A stretch of DNA of 64,000 bases from Halostagnicola larsenii XH-48 (GCF_000517625.1 NZ_CP007055.1:2232001-2296000), one strand, 5' to 3'. Shown: positions 1 to 11,793, counted from the stretch's first letter. Notes: generated from the sequence alone by a model not told the origin. Translations and numbers: made by a program.

Positions 1-1029
1 GAGCCCGCTCGTCTCGGTCACGTCGCCGCCGTAGACCTCCTCGAGCAGCGCCACGAGATCGACCGGCTGTCGCCACGACGACCGCTCGTCGCTTCGGGAG
101 GCCGTCGCGAGCGGTTCGACCAGACTCGCGAGCGTCGTCGGGGCGTGCTCCCAGCCGACGTGCTCGAGCGTTTCGAAGGCCTTGTTCGCGAAATCGAGCA
201 CGTGCCCGGTCGAGAGATAGGGATGGTCCGTGGCGGCCGCGAAAACCAGTTCCGCGACCGCCGCCTCGTCGTACCCGGCGGCGACCGCCGTGCGCAGACA
301 CCGCTCCGCGCCGTCTGCGTCCCGCACTTCGATACACTCGCGGAACCAGGATTTCAGCCGCTCGAGGGAGACATCCGTCGTCGAGAACGCGGGCTGGGAA
401 ACGGTCGGCGGTTCGCCGTCGCAGTCGATCGCGACGTGGCGAACACCGGTATAGAGCGCCCGCTTTCGGTCTTCGGACGCTACGTCATCCATCACGTTCG
501 CCATGCAACCGAGGATGGTCAGGCCGGAACTCCAGCCAGCCTCGCGATACTGGGTTCCGAACTCGAGAGTTCGTTCGACCGGCGAGCGGTAGTCCACGCC
601 CGCGTCGAGCAGTCCGATCGTCGATTTGGCGAGGACGAGTCGCAGGTTCTCCGCGAGGCCCGCCTCGAGGCGGTCGGCCCAGTGTTCGTCGGGTGGCTTC
701 TCTCGCTCCGGCGTCGGATCGACGTAGACCGTGCCGTCTCGGACCTCGACGGGATACGTCTGTACGTCGTCGGCCCACGGATCGAACGTATCGCCACACG
801 AGAGTTCGAATCGCGCGTGGTGCCAGTGGCAGGTGAGGATGCCGTCGTCGACGGTGCCTTCGGCGAGCGGAAATCCCATGTGGGGACAGCGGTTGTCGAC
901 CGCGCGTATCTCCCCTTCGTGGGCGAAGACCGCGAGCGCTTTCCCGCCGCGGGAGATCAGGGTTCGGCCCTCCGCCTCGAGTTCCTCGAGCGACGCGACT
1001 TCGAACAGGTCGTCGGAGCTGGTAGCCAT
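1..1029 (-). CDS. Rieske [2Fe-2S] protein with helical C-terminal region (partial)
   Basis: Reads without a stop from an ATG at 1029 to the window edge (343 residues), so the C-terminus is missing. The N-terminal 100 residues are a Rieske domain: CPH at about 48-50 and CHWH at about 67-70 supply the two Cys and two His ligands of a [2Fe-2S] cluster. The rest is mostly helical, with a conserved-looking stretch DHPYLSTGHVLDFANKAFE near residue 270. It lacks the catalytic domain signature of classic ring-hydroxylating oxygenases that I could recognise. A ferredoxin-like or oxygenase role is inferred from the Rieske ligands only. It is divergent from the small gene at 1159. Confidence 0.8.
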   Translation of the reverse strand, partial: MATSSDDLFEVASLEELEAEGRTLISRGGKALAVFAHEGEIRAVDNRCPHMGFPLAEGTVDDGILTCHWHHARFELSCGDTFDPWADDVQTYPVEVRDGTVYVDPTPEREKPPDEHWADRLEAGLAENLRLVLAKSTIGLLDAGVDYRSPVERTLEFGTQYREAGWSSGLTILGCMANVMDDVASEDRKRALYTGVRHVAIDCDGEPPTVSQPAFSTTDVSLERLKSWFRECIEVRDADGAERCLRTAVAAGYDEAAVAELVFAAATDHPYLSTGHVLDFANKAFETLEHVGWEHAPTTLASLVEPLATASRSDERSSWRQPVDLVALLEEVYGGDVTETSGL

Positions 1030-1158
1030 GCAACGGTCTACCACGGCATCGGTGAAAACCGTTCCCTGCACCGCGTTCGTGGCTTCGAACCGCTCGAGAA
1101 CGAGCGACGTCCGAGACGCCGGTGCTTTTCACCCGCGGGGTCGAATCTCGACGCACCC

Positions 1159-1488
1159 ATGGACGGAGACGCCCTCGTGAGACGCTACTACGACGCGCTC
1201 GACGACCACGAGTACGAGACGCTCGAGGGGCTACTGGACCCCGGTTTCGTCCAGCAACGACCGGACCGAACCTTCGAGAGCCGCGAGGCGTTCGTCCAGT
1301 TCATGCGCGAGAAACGGCCGAACCCCGACACCAGCCATGACCTCGTGGAACTGGTCGTCGACGACGACCGCGGTCGAATCGCCGCTCGAGGGCGGGTGCT
1401 CGAGGGCGAACAGGAATTATTCGAGTTCGCGGATTTCTTTGAGTTAGTGGGCGACTCGATCGTTCGGTTGGAAACGTACAGCCGATAA
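1159..1488 (+). CDS. SnoaL/NTF2-like small protein
   Basis: A 109-residue protein starting at ATG 1159. The pattern (helix LVRRYYDALDDHEYETLEGLL, then an FESREAFVQFM segment, then beta strands ending RLETYSR) is that of the NTF2-like cone fold of SnoaL-type proteins. Members bind or isomerise small hydrophobic ligands, but many have no known activity, and no catalytic residue can be assigned here. The longer reading frame upstream of 1159 overlaps the divergent Rieske gene and is not coding in style. Confidence 0.65.
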   Translation: MDGDALVRRYYDALDDHEYETLEGLLDPGFVQQRPDRTFESREAFVQFMREKRPNPDTSHDLVELVVDDDRGRIAARGRVLEGEQELFEFADFFELVGDSIVRLETYSR

Positions 1489-1588
1489 ACGAAGAAAAGG
1501 ACAGTTTCCCGTCCACCTCCAGCAGGGCGATTAGGGAGGATATCTCGAGGGACATGTGTAGACGAGGACATGATGGTTTTTAGAATGG

Positions 1589-1594
1589 TTTAAG
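1589..1594 (+). promoter_or_regulatory. TATA-like box for the RDD gene
   Basis: TTTAAG is centred 27 bp before ATG 1619. This is the normal haloarchaeal spacing for a leaderless transcript, and it favours ATG 1619 over the upstream in-frame TTG at 1607. Confidence 0.5.
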
Positions 1595-1618
1595 ATCTAT
1601 TGATTCTTGATACATATC

Positions 1619-2044
1619 ATGACGGAACAATCGGCCGGCTATGTCGGGACGCAAGACGACGTAATTCTCGGTAGGGTCGGTGCGTTCGTACTTGATTATA
1701 TCCTCTCGCTCATTCTTGGAATGATTCTGGGATTTGGATTAGCGATCGCCCTCGATTCGGTCGCGGGTGTGTATCTCGGCATGCCTATCGGACTGCTCGG
1801 ATACTATATTCTTCTCGAAGGGGCGACCGGGCAGACGCTTGGAAAACGTCTCGCCGGTGTTATCGTCGTCAGTCGCGATGGAAGTTCGATTACCTTTCGC
1901 CAGGCGCTCGTTCGTAATCTCCTTCGAATCGTCGATGGGATTTTGAGCTACGCGGTTGGGCTCGTCGTCATGCTCGTTAGCGACGACCGACAACGCGTCG
2001 GGGACCACGCTGCTAATACTCTCGTCGTTCGTTCGAAGCGGTAA
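1619..2044 (+). CDS. RDD family membrane protein
   Basis: A 141-residue integral membrane protein of the RDD family. The paired Arg/Asp of the first helix are in LGRVGAFVLDYI. A GQTLGKRLAGVIVV motif precedes a cytoplasmic segment, and the last helix is followed by RQRVGDHAANTLVV, a family hallmark. Three hydrophobic segments lie at roughly 20-42, 48-68 and 100-122. RDD proteins are often of unknown function, with some evidence for ion exchange; nothing here narrows it. GC is a little lower than in neighbours. Confidence 0.85.
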   Translation: MTEQSAGYVGTQDDVILGRVGAFVLDYILSLILGMILGFGLAIALDSVAGVYLGMPIGLLGYYILLEGATGQTLGKRLAGVIVVSRDGSSITFRQALVRNLLRIVDGILSYAVGLVVMLVSDDRQRVGDHAANTLVVRSKR

Positions 2045-2140
2045 CGACTACCATTAGCGCATACCGCACGTGGTTTGAGAGGAAACTAGCAGGTTGGTAC
2101 GGAAACATCCGAACCGGCCCATCGAAGAATACCGATTCAC

Positions 2141-2860
2141 TCAGACACGTGTCAGGGCTGCTCGATAGTGGTATCCGTTATTGCTTCGTCTGATGTCGGA
2201 CAGTTCCCAGCCCGTGCCGATCGTTGCGTCTCGCAATCGGGCTGGGCTAAACAAACGGAACAAGAGCGTCTTACCGACGGCGCCTTCGTACTCGCAGTGG
2301 AAGAGACGGTAGGCAAGCCCTCGCGTGGGGTCGTCTCGATAGCCAAATAACTCACCAGCGTCCTCGTGCTCGGGGTCGTGGAAGTCGATAACTGCAGTAG
2401 CGTTTGGTTTCGTGATAACGGCGAGGTCGCCGAGAAAACGCCTGAGTCCTTGCATCGATCCGGCGAGTTCGACCTGCGTCCCTTTGGCGTGGACCGACGC
2501 GAACTGGTTTCGCTCGAAAGAATCCGGGAGGGAGAACATATCCGCTTGCACCGCGTTCTCGACACCCCGGTCTCGCATCGTTTTGACGAGGAGATTGCTG
2601 ATTTCGATCGCGACCGTCTCATACTGTTCTTGCCAGTAGAGCGCCTCAGATCCGACGCCTGCCCCCATATCGAGAAGTGGCCCGTCGAGCCAGGAATCGA
2701 CCCACTGTTGCTTGTCACTCTCGCCTGTCACGGCTCCAAAGTAGAATTCTTCGATAGGGTGAACACGAGTTGCGGAGCCATTTCTATCTACGAGCGGTTC
2801 ATTCCGTTCCCCCAGGTAGTGATCTCGGATCGCTCGTCCAAATAGGTCAGCAGTCACCAT
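2141..2860 (-). CDS. Class I SAM-dependent methyltransferase
   Basis: A 239-residue protein with the class I methyltransferase motif I LLDMGAGVGSEALYW and an acidic residue at the end of strand 2 (ETVAIEIS), followed by ENAVQADMFSLP (motif II-like). This indicates SAM binding, but the methyl acceptor is unknown. An in-frame ATG also occurs at 2872. A TATA-like run at 2881-2890 sits 26 bp before ATG 2860, which favours 2860 as a leaderless start. Codon use is less GC-biased than the core genes nearby. Confidence 0.8.
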   Translation of the reverse strand: MVTADLFGRAIRDHYLGERNEPLVDRNGSATRVHPIEEFYFGAVTGESDKQQWVDSWLDGPLLDMGAGVGSEALYWQEQYETVAIEISNLLVKTMRDRGVENAVQADMFSLPDSFERNQFASVHAKGTQVELAGSMQGLRRFLGDLAVITKPNATAVIDFHDPEHEDAGELFGYRDDPTRGLAYRLFHCEYEGAVGKTLLFRLFSPARLRDATIGTGWELSDIRRSNNGYHYRAALTRV

Positions 2861-2880
2861 ACGTGCTAACATACCTCAAT

Positions 2881-2890
2881 TATAATAAAC
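2881..2890 (-). promoter_or_regulatory. TATA-like box for the methyltransferase
   Basis: On the minus strand GTTTATTATA is centred about 26 bp before ATG 2860 and only 14 bp before ATG 2872. Confidence 0.5.
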
Positions 2891-2962
2891 TCATAATGAC
2901 AGCGAGTCACAGGCAACCGGCCTCTTTTCGAGCATCGAATAGGCAACGTATAGTAGCTGCTT

Positions 2963-4108
2963 TCAGGCCGAACAGTTGTTCGGCCCCAACTCGAGTTCGA
3001 GTCGATCCTCCGACTCGAGTTCCTCCGATATACCCCGATTGTGGCCGATGATCTCTTCGTAGTTCGAAGGCTTTTCGCCGGCGTCGGCCATCCGGTCGAC
3101 GAACGCGTCTTCCTCGAGGTCGAGGATGTCGATTCCGGTTCGGGCGTCTCCAATCGTCGTTTCGATCGGCTCGCCCGGCGAGCCGTGGTCGAACTCGCCG
3201 TCTGCGGTGACGGTGACGTGGCCCGGACAGACCACGATCGATTCGGGTTCGGCGAGCACGGTGCGGTGGAGGCTTTCGTAGAGCATTCGGGCTCCCGTCT
3301 CGCCCTCGTCCTCGTTGAACTCGAGTTCCGTCCGCCCCGTCGAGTCGACGTGGAGCGTATCCGCGGTCAACAGTGCCCGGTCGTCGATCAGTATCGAGAG
3401 CATCTCGCTCGTGTGGCCCGGCGTCTCGAGCGCCTTCAGGCCGAGCGTGCCGACCTCGAGGACTTCGTTTCGCTCGAGCGGCGTGTACTCGACTTCGACG
3501 CCGCGGTCGGCGACGCGCTCGCCGAGGTAGTACGGTACCTCGAGTCGATCCGCGAGTTCGGGTCCGCCGGAGACGTGATCGGCGTGGACGTGCGTATCGA
3601 TGACGCCGACGATCGAGAGCCCCGCTTCCTCGGCGGCGACCGCGAACTCGTCGGTGTCCGCGGTCGGATCGACGACGACGGCGTCTCCCGTTTCGGGACA
3701 GCCGACGAGATACGAGAGACACCCCTTGGCTCGTCGCTGCACCTGCACGAGTTCGACGGAGTCGCCGGCGGAAACCCGCGCCCGGTCGTAGACGCGACTC
3801 CAGCCTTTCATCCCGCCCTCGATGGCGGCGACCTCGTACTCGTCGGTAGCGGACTCGAGTTGGGTCGCGAGGTTGCCCGACGAGATTCCCTTCGCGCAGA
3901 CGGTGAGAACGCGTTCGGTCCCGTCGACGACGCCTTCGAGTTCCTCGAGACGGCCGTCGAGGTCCTCCTCCGGGCCGAACGGGAAGTTGATCGCGCCGGC
4001 GACGTGCCACGACTCGAAGCTCTCCTCGGGACGCGTATCCAGGAGTACGTACTCCTCGTCGCCGTCCTGTAGCTCCGCGAGTCGGTCGGCCGAGAGCGTA
4101 GTGACCAT
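2963..4108 (-). CDS. Rhodanese-metallo-beta-lactamase fusion (persulfide dioxygenase-like)
   Basis: 381 residues in two domains. Residues 1-110 are a rhodanese domain with the catalytic Cys71 in CAKGISS, which would carry a persulfide. From about 115 on is a metallo-beta-lactamase hydrolase fold with THVHADH (H173, H175, D177, H178) and later PGHTSEM and CPGHV metal-ligand motifs. By analogy with ETHE1/Blh-type enzymes it probably oxidises glutathione-like or other low-molecular-weight persulfides to sulfite. The rhodanese domain is N-terminal here. It lies 128 bp downstream of katG on the same strand. The C-terminus ends in Asn-Asn-Cys-Ser-Ala. Confidence 0.85.
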   Translation of the reverse strand: MVTTLSADRLAELQDGDEEYVLLDTRPEESFESWHVAGAINFPFGPEEDLDGRLEELEGVVDGTERVLTVCAKGISSGNLATQLESATDEYEVAAIEGGMKGWSRVYDRARVSAGDSVELVQVQRRAKGCLSYLVGCPETGDAVVVDPTADTDEFAVAAEEAGLSIVGVIDTHVHADHVSGGPELADRLEVPYYLGERVADRGVEVEYTPLERNEVLEVGTLGLKALETPGHTSEMLSILIDDRALLTADTLHVDSTGRTELEFNEDEGETGARMLYESLHRTVLAEPESIVVCPGHVTVTADGEFDHGSPGEPIETTIGDARTGIDILDLEEDAFVDRMADAGEKPSNYEEIIGHNRGISEELESEDRLELELGPNNCSA

Positions 4109-4236
4109 GTACCGTTCTAGGGGCTCACGGCCCTAAAGGCCGCCCGGCGAGTGCAGCCTCTCAGTGCGCACGAGAAAAGCAGCGTCCGGCCTCGAACGAG
4201 AAAAACGAAAGCGCGTGTGACCGTCGGAAGCCGCGA

Positions 4237-6414
<2,178 letters not shown>

Positions 6415-6420
6415 CTAATT

Positions 6421-6853
6421 CGGTAACGAACTCTTCTGTTCGACCCAATTGATCTTTTCGATTTGTGAAATCATGTCAGTATCAGGTTCATAGAAGAGAT
6501 CCTGTATAATCGCGAGAGCGATGGGATAGTGGGATCTGAGTGGACACTGACGCCTTCCTCAGCCGGAGTGGAGGCGAGACAATACTGGGCGCCTACTGCG
6601 GTCCGTACAGCGAATTCGGTTGACGAATCGATAGTTTTTGTTTTCGATCTCCCATACCGAATTCGGACACCGCTGCTCGAATCGGCTCAAGGAAGCAAAT
6701 TCCCACCTCAGTCGTGCGGAGAGCGACGGCGATTCGAAGCTGACGAGTACGGCGACCAAACGTCCGATAACCGCTTCGAACCGCATGGTTATTCGGGCCG
6801 GAACGGGTCCGAATACCGAACCAGTAAAGGCGAGCGCACTCGTCGTCGAGCAC
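6421..6853. other. Intergenic region between katG and the AstE-like gene
   Basis: About 430 bp without a convincing gene. Reading frames here lack the GC3 bias of real genes. Two near-identical copies of CGAATTCGG lie 46 bp apart (about 6611 and 6657), each in an AT-richer context; they could be regulator sites, but nothing else supports this. Confidence 0.4.
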
Positions 6854-7813
6854 ATGACGACGACGCTCGGAACGGCGAGCGCGGAGCCCGGCGAGATCGA
6901 CACGGGTCGTCTCGAGGTCGGCGAAACCCGAGACGGGAGCCCGTTCGGACTACCGGTCGCCGTGGTAAACGGCGCGGGAACCGGGAAAACGCTGTACATG
7001 CAGGCCGCAAGCGACGGCGACGAGTTGAACGGTGTCGGTGTCCTCACGCGGGTCGTTCCGCGGCTCGATCCCGCCGAAATTTCGGGAACGATCCTCATCG
7101 TCGGAATCGTCAACTACCACGCGTTTCAGGTCGCCGAACATCGAAACCCGATCGACGATACGAAGATGAACCGCGCCTATCCCGGCTCCGAGAACGGAAC
7201 CTCGAGCGAGCGGATCGCCCACGCGACGTTCGACGTGGCCAAGCGGGCGGACGTTATTCTGGACCTCCATCAGGGATCGACCAGTCGGATGATCGATGAG
7301 GTCCGAGTTCGCTGTGGCAAGCGCCACCGGATGCACGAGGAGTGTCTCGAGCTCGCGAAGGCCTTCGGCTGTGGCTACGTGCTCGACCAGAAAGGACCCG
7401 ACGGACAGCTCGCTCGAGCCGCCCCCGACGAGGGAATTCCGACCGTCGACCCGGAACTCGGAGGCTGTGTCGGCTGGGACGAAACCAGCGTCCAGAAGGG
7501 AACCGAGGGCGTCTTCAACGTCCTTCGGTACTACGACTTCCTCTCCGAAAGCCACGACCTGAACCGGCAGATTCGCGCGAGCAGCTTCGAACAGTACGGC
7601 TCGCCCGTCGGCGGAGTGGTCACGATCGAGAAGGAACTCGGCCAGCAGGTTCGGGCCGGCGAGACGCTGTTCGAAGTCACGACCGTCTTCGGCGAGACCA
7701 AAGCCGAGATCACCGCCGACAGCGACGGCGTGCTCTGGCGAGCGCGTCGGCTTCCGCAGGTCGCGACCGGGGAATACGTCTGCTCGGTCGGAACCGACGT
7801 CGACTCCTACTGA
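6854..7813 (+). CDS. Succinylglutamate desuccinylase/aspartoacylase (AstE) family protein
   Basis: 319 residues of the M14-like deacylase family. The N-terminal zinc-peptidase fold carries SDGDELNG, then DDTKMNRAYPG and LDLHQGS. The C-terminus (about 250-319) is a beta-barrel segment with GQQVRAGETLFEV. In the family the first zinc ligand is usually His in HGDE; here it is Asp (SDGDE). The DLH ligand is kept. The substrate is unknown. The stop at 7813 lies 2 nt before the threonine synthase-like gene, so the two are probably cotranscribed. ATG 6854 was chosen; an in-frame ATG at 6785 would add a poor extension. Confidence 0.8.
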   Translation: MTTTLGTASAEPGEIDTGRLEVGETRDGSPFGLPVAVVNGAGTGKTLYMQAASDGDELNGVGVLTRVVPRLDPAEISGTILIVGIVNYHAFQVAEHRNPIDDTKMNRAYPGSENGTSSERIAHATFDVAKRADVILDLHQGSTSRMIDEVRVRCGKRHRMHEECLELAKAFGCGYVLDQKGPDGQLARAAPDEGIPTVDPELGGCVGWDETSVQKGTEGVFNVLRYYDFLSESHDLNRQIRASSFEQYGSPVGGVVTIEKELGQQVRAGETLFEVTTVFGETKAEITADSDGVLWRARRLPQVATGEYVCSVGTDVDSY

Positions 7814-7815
7814 CC

Positions 7816-8952
7816 ATGACTGCCGATCTACTCTGTCCCGACTGCGAGACCGTTTACGAAGCGGGTCCAGACGAACCTTGGCGCTGTGACTGCGGGCACG
7901 CTCTCGAGATCCGCGAGGAACCCGCGCTGGCGGATGCGATCGATTCCCCGCCGACGGTAGACGCGAGTGCCGGACTCTGGAGCTTTGCTGACTTGCTACC
8001 GGTCGAAAAACGCGTGACCCTGCAGGAGGGATTGACGCCGCTGGTCGACGCCGATCGATGGAACGCCTCGTTCAAACTCGAGTACGTCTCTCCCACTGGA
8101 TCGTTCAAGGACCGCGGCGCAACGACAACGCTCTCGAGGGCCGTCGAACTCGGCGTCGAAACGGTGATCGAGGACTCCTCTGGAAACGCGGGTGCGGCGA
8201 TCGCCACCTACGCCGCTCGCGCCGGGCTCGAGGCGGAGATCTACGTTCCCGCGGACGTCAAACCCGCCAAACTGCGGGCCATCGAACGCGCCGGCGCTCG
8301 CGCCATCGAGGTAACGGGGAGCAGACAGGACGTGACGGAGGCGTGTCTCGAGGCCGTCGCGGTGGGGGACGGATGGTACGCGAGCCACTCGTGGAATCCG
8401 GCGTTTTACGCGGGAACGATGACGTTCGCGTTCGAGATCGCAGCACAGCGAGACTGGGAGGTGCCGGACGCAGTCGTGCTCCCGGTCGGACACGGAACAC
8501 TCTTTCTCGGCGCGTATCGAGGCTTTTCCCGGCTTGTGGACGCGGGGATCACCGACGAAATACCGCGCCTGCTCGGCGTGCAGGCCAGCGGCTGTGCACC
8601 CGTCGTTCAACGACTCGAGGGTGACACGAGCGGCGCCGAGACGGACGACGCTACGGAGAGCGGAGACGCCACCGAGACGGCCGCGACCCTCGCCGACGGC
8701 ATCCGGATCGCCGAACCCGCCCGCGAGGACGAACTCCTCGAGGCGATCGAAGCGAGTGACGGGGACGCGATCGCGGTCGGCGACGAGACGATCGAAACGA
8801 CGCTCGAGTCGCTTCAGGCCAGCGGCTTCAACGTGGAACCGACGAGCGCGGTCGCGCCCGCGGGGCTCTCCCGCTATCGCGAGCGGGGGATCGTCGAACC
8901 CGACGACGACGTGGTCGTCCCGCTGACCGGCAGCGGTCTGAAGTATTCGTAA
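7816..8952 (+). CDS. Threonine synthase or close PLP-dependent paralogue
   Basis: A 378-residue fold-type II PLP enzyme. An N-terminal zinc-ribbon-like segment has Cys7, Cys10, Cys24 and Cys26. PLP Lys98 is in SPTGSFKDRGA, and SSGNAGAAIATYAA binds the cofactor phosphate region. The C-terminus ends with PLTGSGLKYS. This arrangement is typical of archaeal threonine synthases, which convert O-phosphohomoserine to threonine. A short Asp/Glu/Thr-rich insert lies near residues 275-295. Haloarchaea carry several paralogues, so the exact substrate is not certain; thrB is at 19.1 kb. The true start is ATG 7816, not the long upstream frame that overlaps the AstE-like gene. Confidence 0.85.
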   Translation: MTADLLCPDCETVYEAGPDEPWRCDCGHALEIREEPALADAIDSPPTVDASAGLWSFADLLPVEKRVTLQEGLTPLVDADRWNASFKLEYVSPTGSFKDRGATTTLSRAVELGVETVIEDSSGNAGAAIATYAARAGLEAEIYVPADVKPAKLRAIERAGARAIEVTGSRQDVTEACLEAVAVGDGWYASHSWNPAFYAGTMTFAFEIAAQRDWEVPDAVVLPVGHGTLFLGAYRGFSRLVDAGITDEIPRLLGVQASGCAPVVQRLEGDTSGAETDDATESGDATETAATLADGIRIAEPAREDELLEAIEASDGDAIAVGDETIETTLESLQASGFNVEPTSAVAPAGLSRYRERGIVEPDDDVVVPLTGSGLKYS

Positions 8953-9071
8953 GTGAGACTACAGACGGCACGCGGCTGGAATCCGGCACGTTCGGGCCCG
9001 AACCTGTTAAACCGCAAACAATCACTCTCGAGTCCGATAAACTCATACAAACAGGACAGTAATACCGGGTT

Positions 9072-9830
9072 ATGAATCGTCGAAGTCTGCTCGCCGGAAC
9101 GGCCGCCCTCGGGGTAACGAGCGTCGCCGGCTGTCTGGGGACGTTCGGAATGGACGAACACGAAGCGTCGCCCGCGAGCGTCGACGAGAGCGCCCGCCAG
9201 GAAACCGACTACGAACAGACCGGTGTTACGGAAGACACTATCGAACAATCGGTCGGCCTCGCGATATTCTCGCAGGACGTCTCGGTGACGAACTACATCA
9301 CCGAACACGAAAAGCCAGTCACGGTCGGACCGCTCACGATGGACGGCGGCGGCGGGTTTCTCGTCGTGACGACGCCGCAGGCGAGCGTGCTCGGCCAGGA
9401 GCTCAATCCCGTCAGCGACATGTCGCCAAAGGAGCTTATCGAGCGCATCGAGGGCAACTACGCGGGGATGAAAAACGTCACCCATCAGGAAGACGAGAAT
9501 GTCACGATTCTCGAGCAGGAGACGACCCAGTCCCGGTTCACCGCCGAGTCGAGTTACAACGGTACGAGCGTCGAGGTATCGATACACATCAGCGAGGCCG
9601 TCGAAACCGACGAGGATCACCTCGTGACCGTCGGCATCTATCCGAACGAACGTCGCGACGAGGAAGAGCCAAATATCATCTCGCTCATGGAGTCGGTTTC
9701 CGAGGCGTCGCCGGAAGACGGCGAGAGTCAGAACGAATCGGAGGAAAACAGCGGTGACGACGAAAGCGACGGAAGCAGCGGAGACGGCGAGACCGACGGA
9801 AACAGTAGCGACGACGGCGGCATTCTGTGA
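9072..9830 (+). CDS. Tat-type lipoprotein of unknown function (DUF6517-like)
   Basis: A 252-residue exported protein. The signal peptide has the twin arginine NRRSLLAG and the lipobox SVAGC at about 17-21, so it is probably anchored on the outer face of the membrane through a lipid-modified Cys. The middle region is a mixed alpha/beta domain with no catalytic motif I recognise. The last 45 residues are a Ser/Asp/Glu/Gly low-complexity tail. It resembles a haloarchaeal lipoprotein family (DUF6517) from memory only. Confidence 0.75.
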   Translation: MNRRSLLAGTAALGVTSVAGCLGTFGMDEHEASPASVDESARQETDYEQTGVTEDTIEQSVGLAIFSQDVSVTNYITEHEKPVTVGPLTMDGGGGFLVVTTPQASVLGQELNPVSDMSPKELIERIEGNYAGMKNVTHQEDENVTILEQETTQSRFTAESSYNGTSVEVSIHISEAVETDEDHLVTVGIYPNERRDEEEPNIISLMESVSEASPEDGESQNESEENSGDDESDGSSGDGETDGNSSDDGGIL

Positions 9831-9880
9831 GTCGCGGCTGAGAACGGCGGAAACCGCGTTTCGGTCGAACCCGACACCCC

Positions 9881-9886
9881 TTTACT
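9881..9886 (+). promoter_or_regulatory. TATA-like box for argS
   Basis: TTTACT is centred 25-26 bp before ATG 9909, with no Shine-Dalgarno between, as expected for a leaderless transcript. Confidence 0.5.
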
Positions 9887-9908
9887 CGAGCCCTGAATAC
9901 GGATCGGT

Positions 9909-11693
9909 ATGTTCCTAGCCTTGCGCGAATCGGTCGAAGACGCCCTCGAGGGGGCGCTTTCGGCCCGCGGGTTCCCGACCGGGGATCTCGGCATCGAAGA
10001 GCCGCCCGAAGACGTCGACAGCGTGCTCGCCTCGAGCGTCGCCTTTCGACTGGCCGGCGAAGCGGGGGCACCGCCGCCGCAGGTCGCCCAGCAACTGGCA
10101 GAGGAGATCGACACCGACGAACTGCCCTACGTCGACCGCGTCGAAACGCAGGGACCGTATCTGAACTTCCTCCCGAACGAGGCCTACGTCGAGGCGACCG
10201 TTGAACGGGCGGCCGAACCGACCTACGGCCACCTCAAGGACCGCAAGGAATCCGTCGTCATCGAGCACACGAGCGCGAACCCGACGGGGCCGGTCCACGT
10301 CGGCCGCGCCCGAAACCCGATCATCGGCGACGCGGTCTCGAACCTCCTCGCGACGGCGGGCTACGACGTCGACCGCCACTACTACGTCAACGACGCGGGT
10401 CGACAGATGGCCGTCTTCACGTGGGCCTACGAAACCTTCGACGAGGACGACCTCGAGACCGAACCCGAACGCGACCGCATCGAGTACGATCTGGTGCGAT
10501 ACTACCGCAAGGGCAATGCCTACCTCGAGAGCGCGCCCGAAGCCGAGGTCGAAGCCGCCGAGGCCGAAATCGAGTCGATCATGCAGGGACTCGAAGCGGG
10601 CGATGAGGCGGCCTACGAGCGCGTCACCGAGGTCGTCGATCAGGTGCTCTCGGGGATGAAAGCGTGTCTCGCCCGACTGCCCGCCGAATTCGACGAGTTC
10701 GTCAAGGAGACGCGGTTCATGAAAGACGGCTCGACCGACGACGTCGTCGCCCGGCTCAAGGAACTCGACGGCGCGGTCTACGAGGAGGATGCCTGGCAAC
10801 TCGAGCTCGACGAGCAGGGCATCGACAAGAATCTCGTCTTCCTGCGCTCGGACGGAACCTCGCTGTACCCGACGCGGGATCTGGCCCACCACGAGTGGAA
10901 ACTCGAGAACTACGACCGGGCCGTGACCGTGCTGGGCGAGGACCACAAACTGCAGGCCAGCCAGATCCGGACGACCCTCGAGTTGCTCGGGACCGACACG
11001 GACGACCTTCGCCAGGTGCTTTACTCCTACGTCAACCTTCCCGAGGGGAAGATGTCAACCCGGCGCGGGACCGGCGTCGACCTCGACGATCTGCTCGACG
11101 AGGCCATCTCGCGCGCACGCGACGAAGTCGAGTCCCGTCTCGACGATCGCATCCGCGACGACGACTTAGACGACGACGACATCGAGCGCATCGCTCATCA
11201 GGTCGGTATCGGCGCGGTTCGCTACGATATCGTCTCGAAGCAGCCGACCAAGGCGATCACCTTCGAGTGGGAACAGGCCCTCGACTTCGAAGCCCAGTCG
11301 GCACCCTACGTCCAGTACGTCCACGCGCGCTGCTGTGGCATCCTGGCGGAAAGTACCGACGCGGACGACCTCGACGCCGTCGTCGAGACGCTGGCTACCG
11401 ATGTCGACGCCGCCGCGCTCGAGACCGACGCAGAACAGCACCTCGTCGAGACGATCGCCCGGTTCCCGGCGGTGATCGACGAAGCGGCCGATGACCTCCA
11501 GCCCCATCAGGTCGCGACCTACACCCGCGAGTTTGCCGACGCGTTCAACGCGTTCTATCGGGAGTGTCCGGTGCTGGCCGACGACGTCGATCCCGAGGTC
11601 CGAGAGGCACGACTCGCGCTCGTCGCGGCGTCGCGACATACCATCGCAAACGCGCTATCGGTGCTCGGCGTCGCCGCCCCGCGCTCGATGTGA
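9909..11693 (+). CDS. argS: Arginyl-tRNA synthetase
   Basis: A 594-residue class I aminoacyl-tRNA synthetase. The N-terminal Add-1 domain is followed by the catalytic domain with [15 protein letters not shown] (the HIGH motif is HVGR, 130-133). The KMSKS-like loop is GKMSTRRG near 380. The DALR anticodon-binding domain occupies the C-terminal 130 residues ([11 protein letters not shown] onward) and ends with the typical LGVAAPRSM. It charges tRNA-Arg and is an essential housekeeping gene. Length matches the family. Confidence 0.98.
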   Translation: MFLALRESVEDALEGALSARGFPTGDLGIEEPPEDVDSVLASSVAFRLAGEAGAPPPQVAQQLAEEIDTDELPYVDRVETQGPYLNFLPNEAYVEATVERAAEPTYGHLKDRKESVVIEHTSANPTGPVHVGRARNPIIGDAVSNLLATAGYDVDRHYYVNDAGRQMAVFTWAYETFDEDDLETEPERDRIEYDLVRYYRKGNAYLESAPEAEVEAAEAEIESIMQGLEAGDEAAYERVTEVVDQVLSGMKACLARLPAEFDEFVKETRFMKDGSTDDVVARLKELDGAVYEEDAWQLELDEQGIDKNLVFLRSDGTSLYPTRDLAHHEWKLENYDRAVTVLGEDHKLQASQIRTTLELLGTDTDDLRQVLYSYVNLPEGKMSTRRGTGVDLDDLLDEAISRARDEVESRLDDRIRDDDLDDDDIERIAHQVGIGAVRYDIVSKQPTKAITFEWEQALDFEAQSAPYVQYVHARCCGILAESTDADDLDAVVETLATDVDAAALETDAEQHLVETIARFPAVIDEAADDLQPHQVATYTREFADAFNAFYRECPVLADDVDPEVREARLALVAASRHTIANALSVLGVAAPRSM

Positions 11694-11779
11694 GCGCCGG
11701 TCGGACGCCGAACGCTCGAGGCGACAGTAGGTTCGATCCGGCGACTGTTACCGAACGTGACGCGTGCATTCGACGGGCG

Positions 11780-11793
11780 CTGTAGTGCTACAG
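11780..11793. repeat. Perfect short inverted repeat in a convergent intergenic gap
   Basis: CTGTAG-TG-CTACAG lies between the ends of the convergent argS and lipoprotein genes. It could help stop transcription, but there is no T-run, so the role is uncertain. Confidence 0.3.

Noticed and set aside
2907-4010. A 367-residue Arg-rich frame in the rhodanese/MBL region
   Set aside because: It is in another frame of the same strand as the true gene, with the Arg/Gly/Pro bias of a shifted GC-rich frame.
7342-7815. Upstream extension of the threonine synthase-like frame
   Set aside because: It overlaps the AstE-like gene in another frame and is Arg-rich; ATG 7816 gives the zinc-ribbon start.
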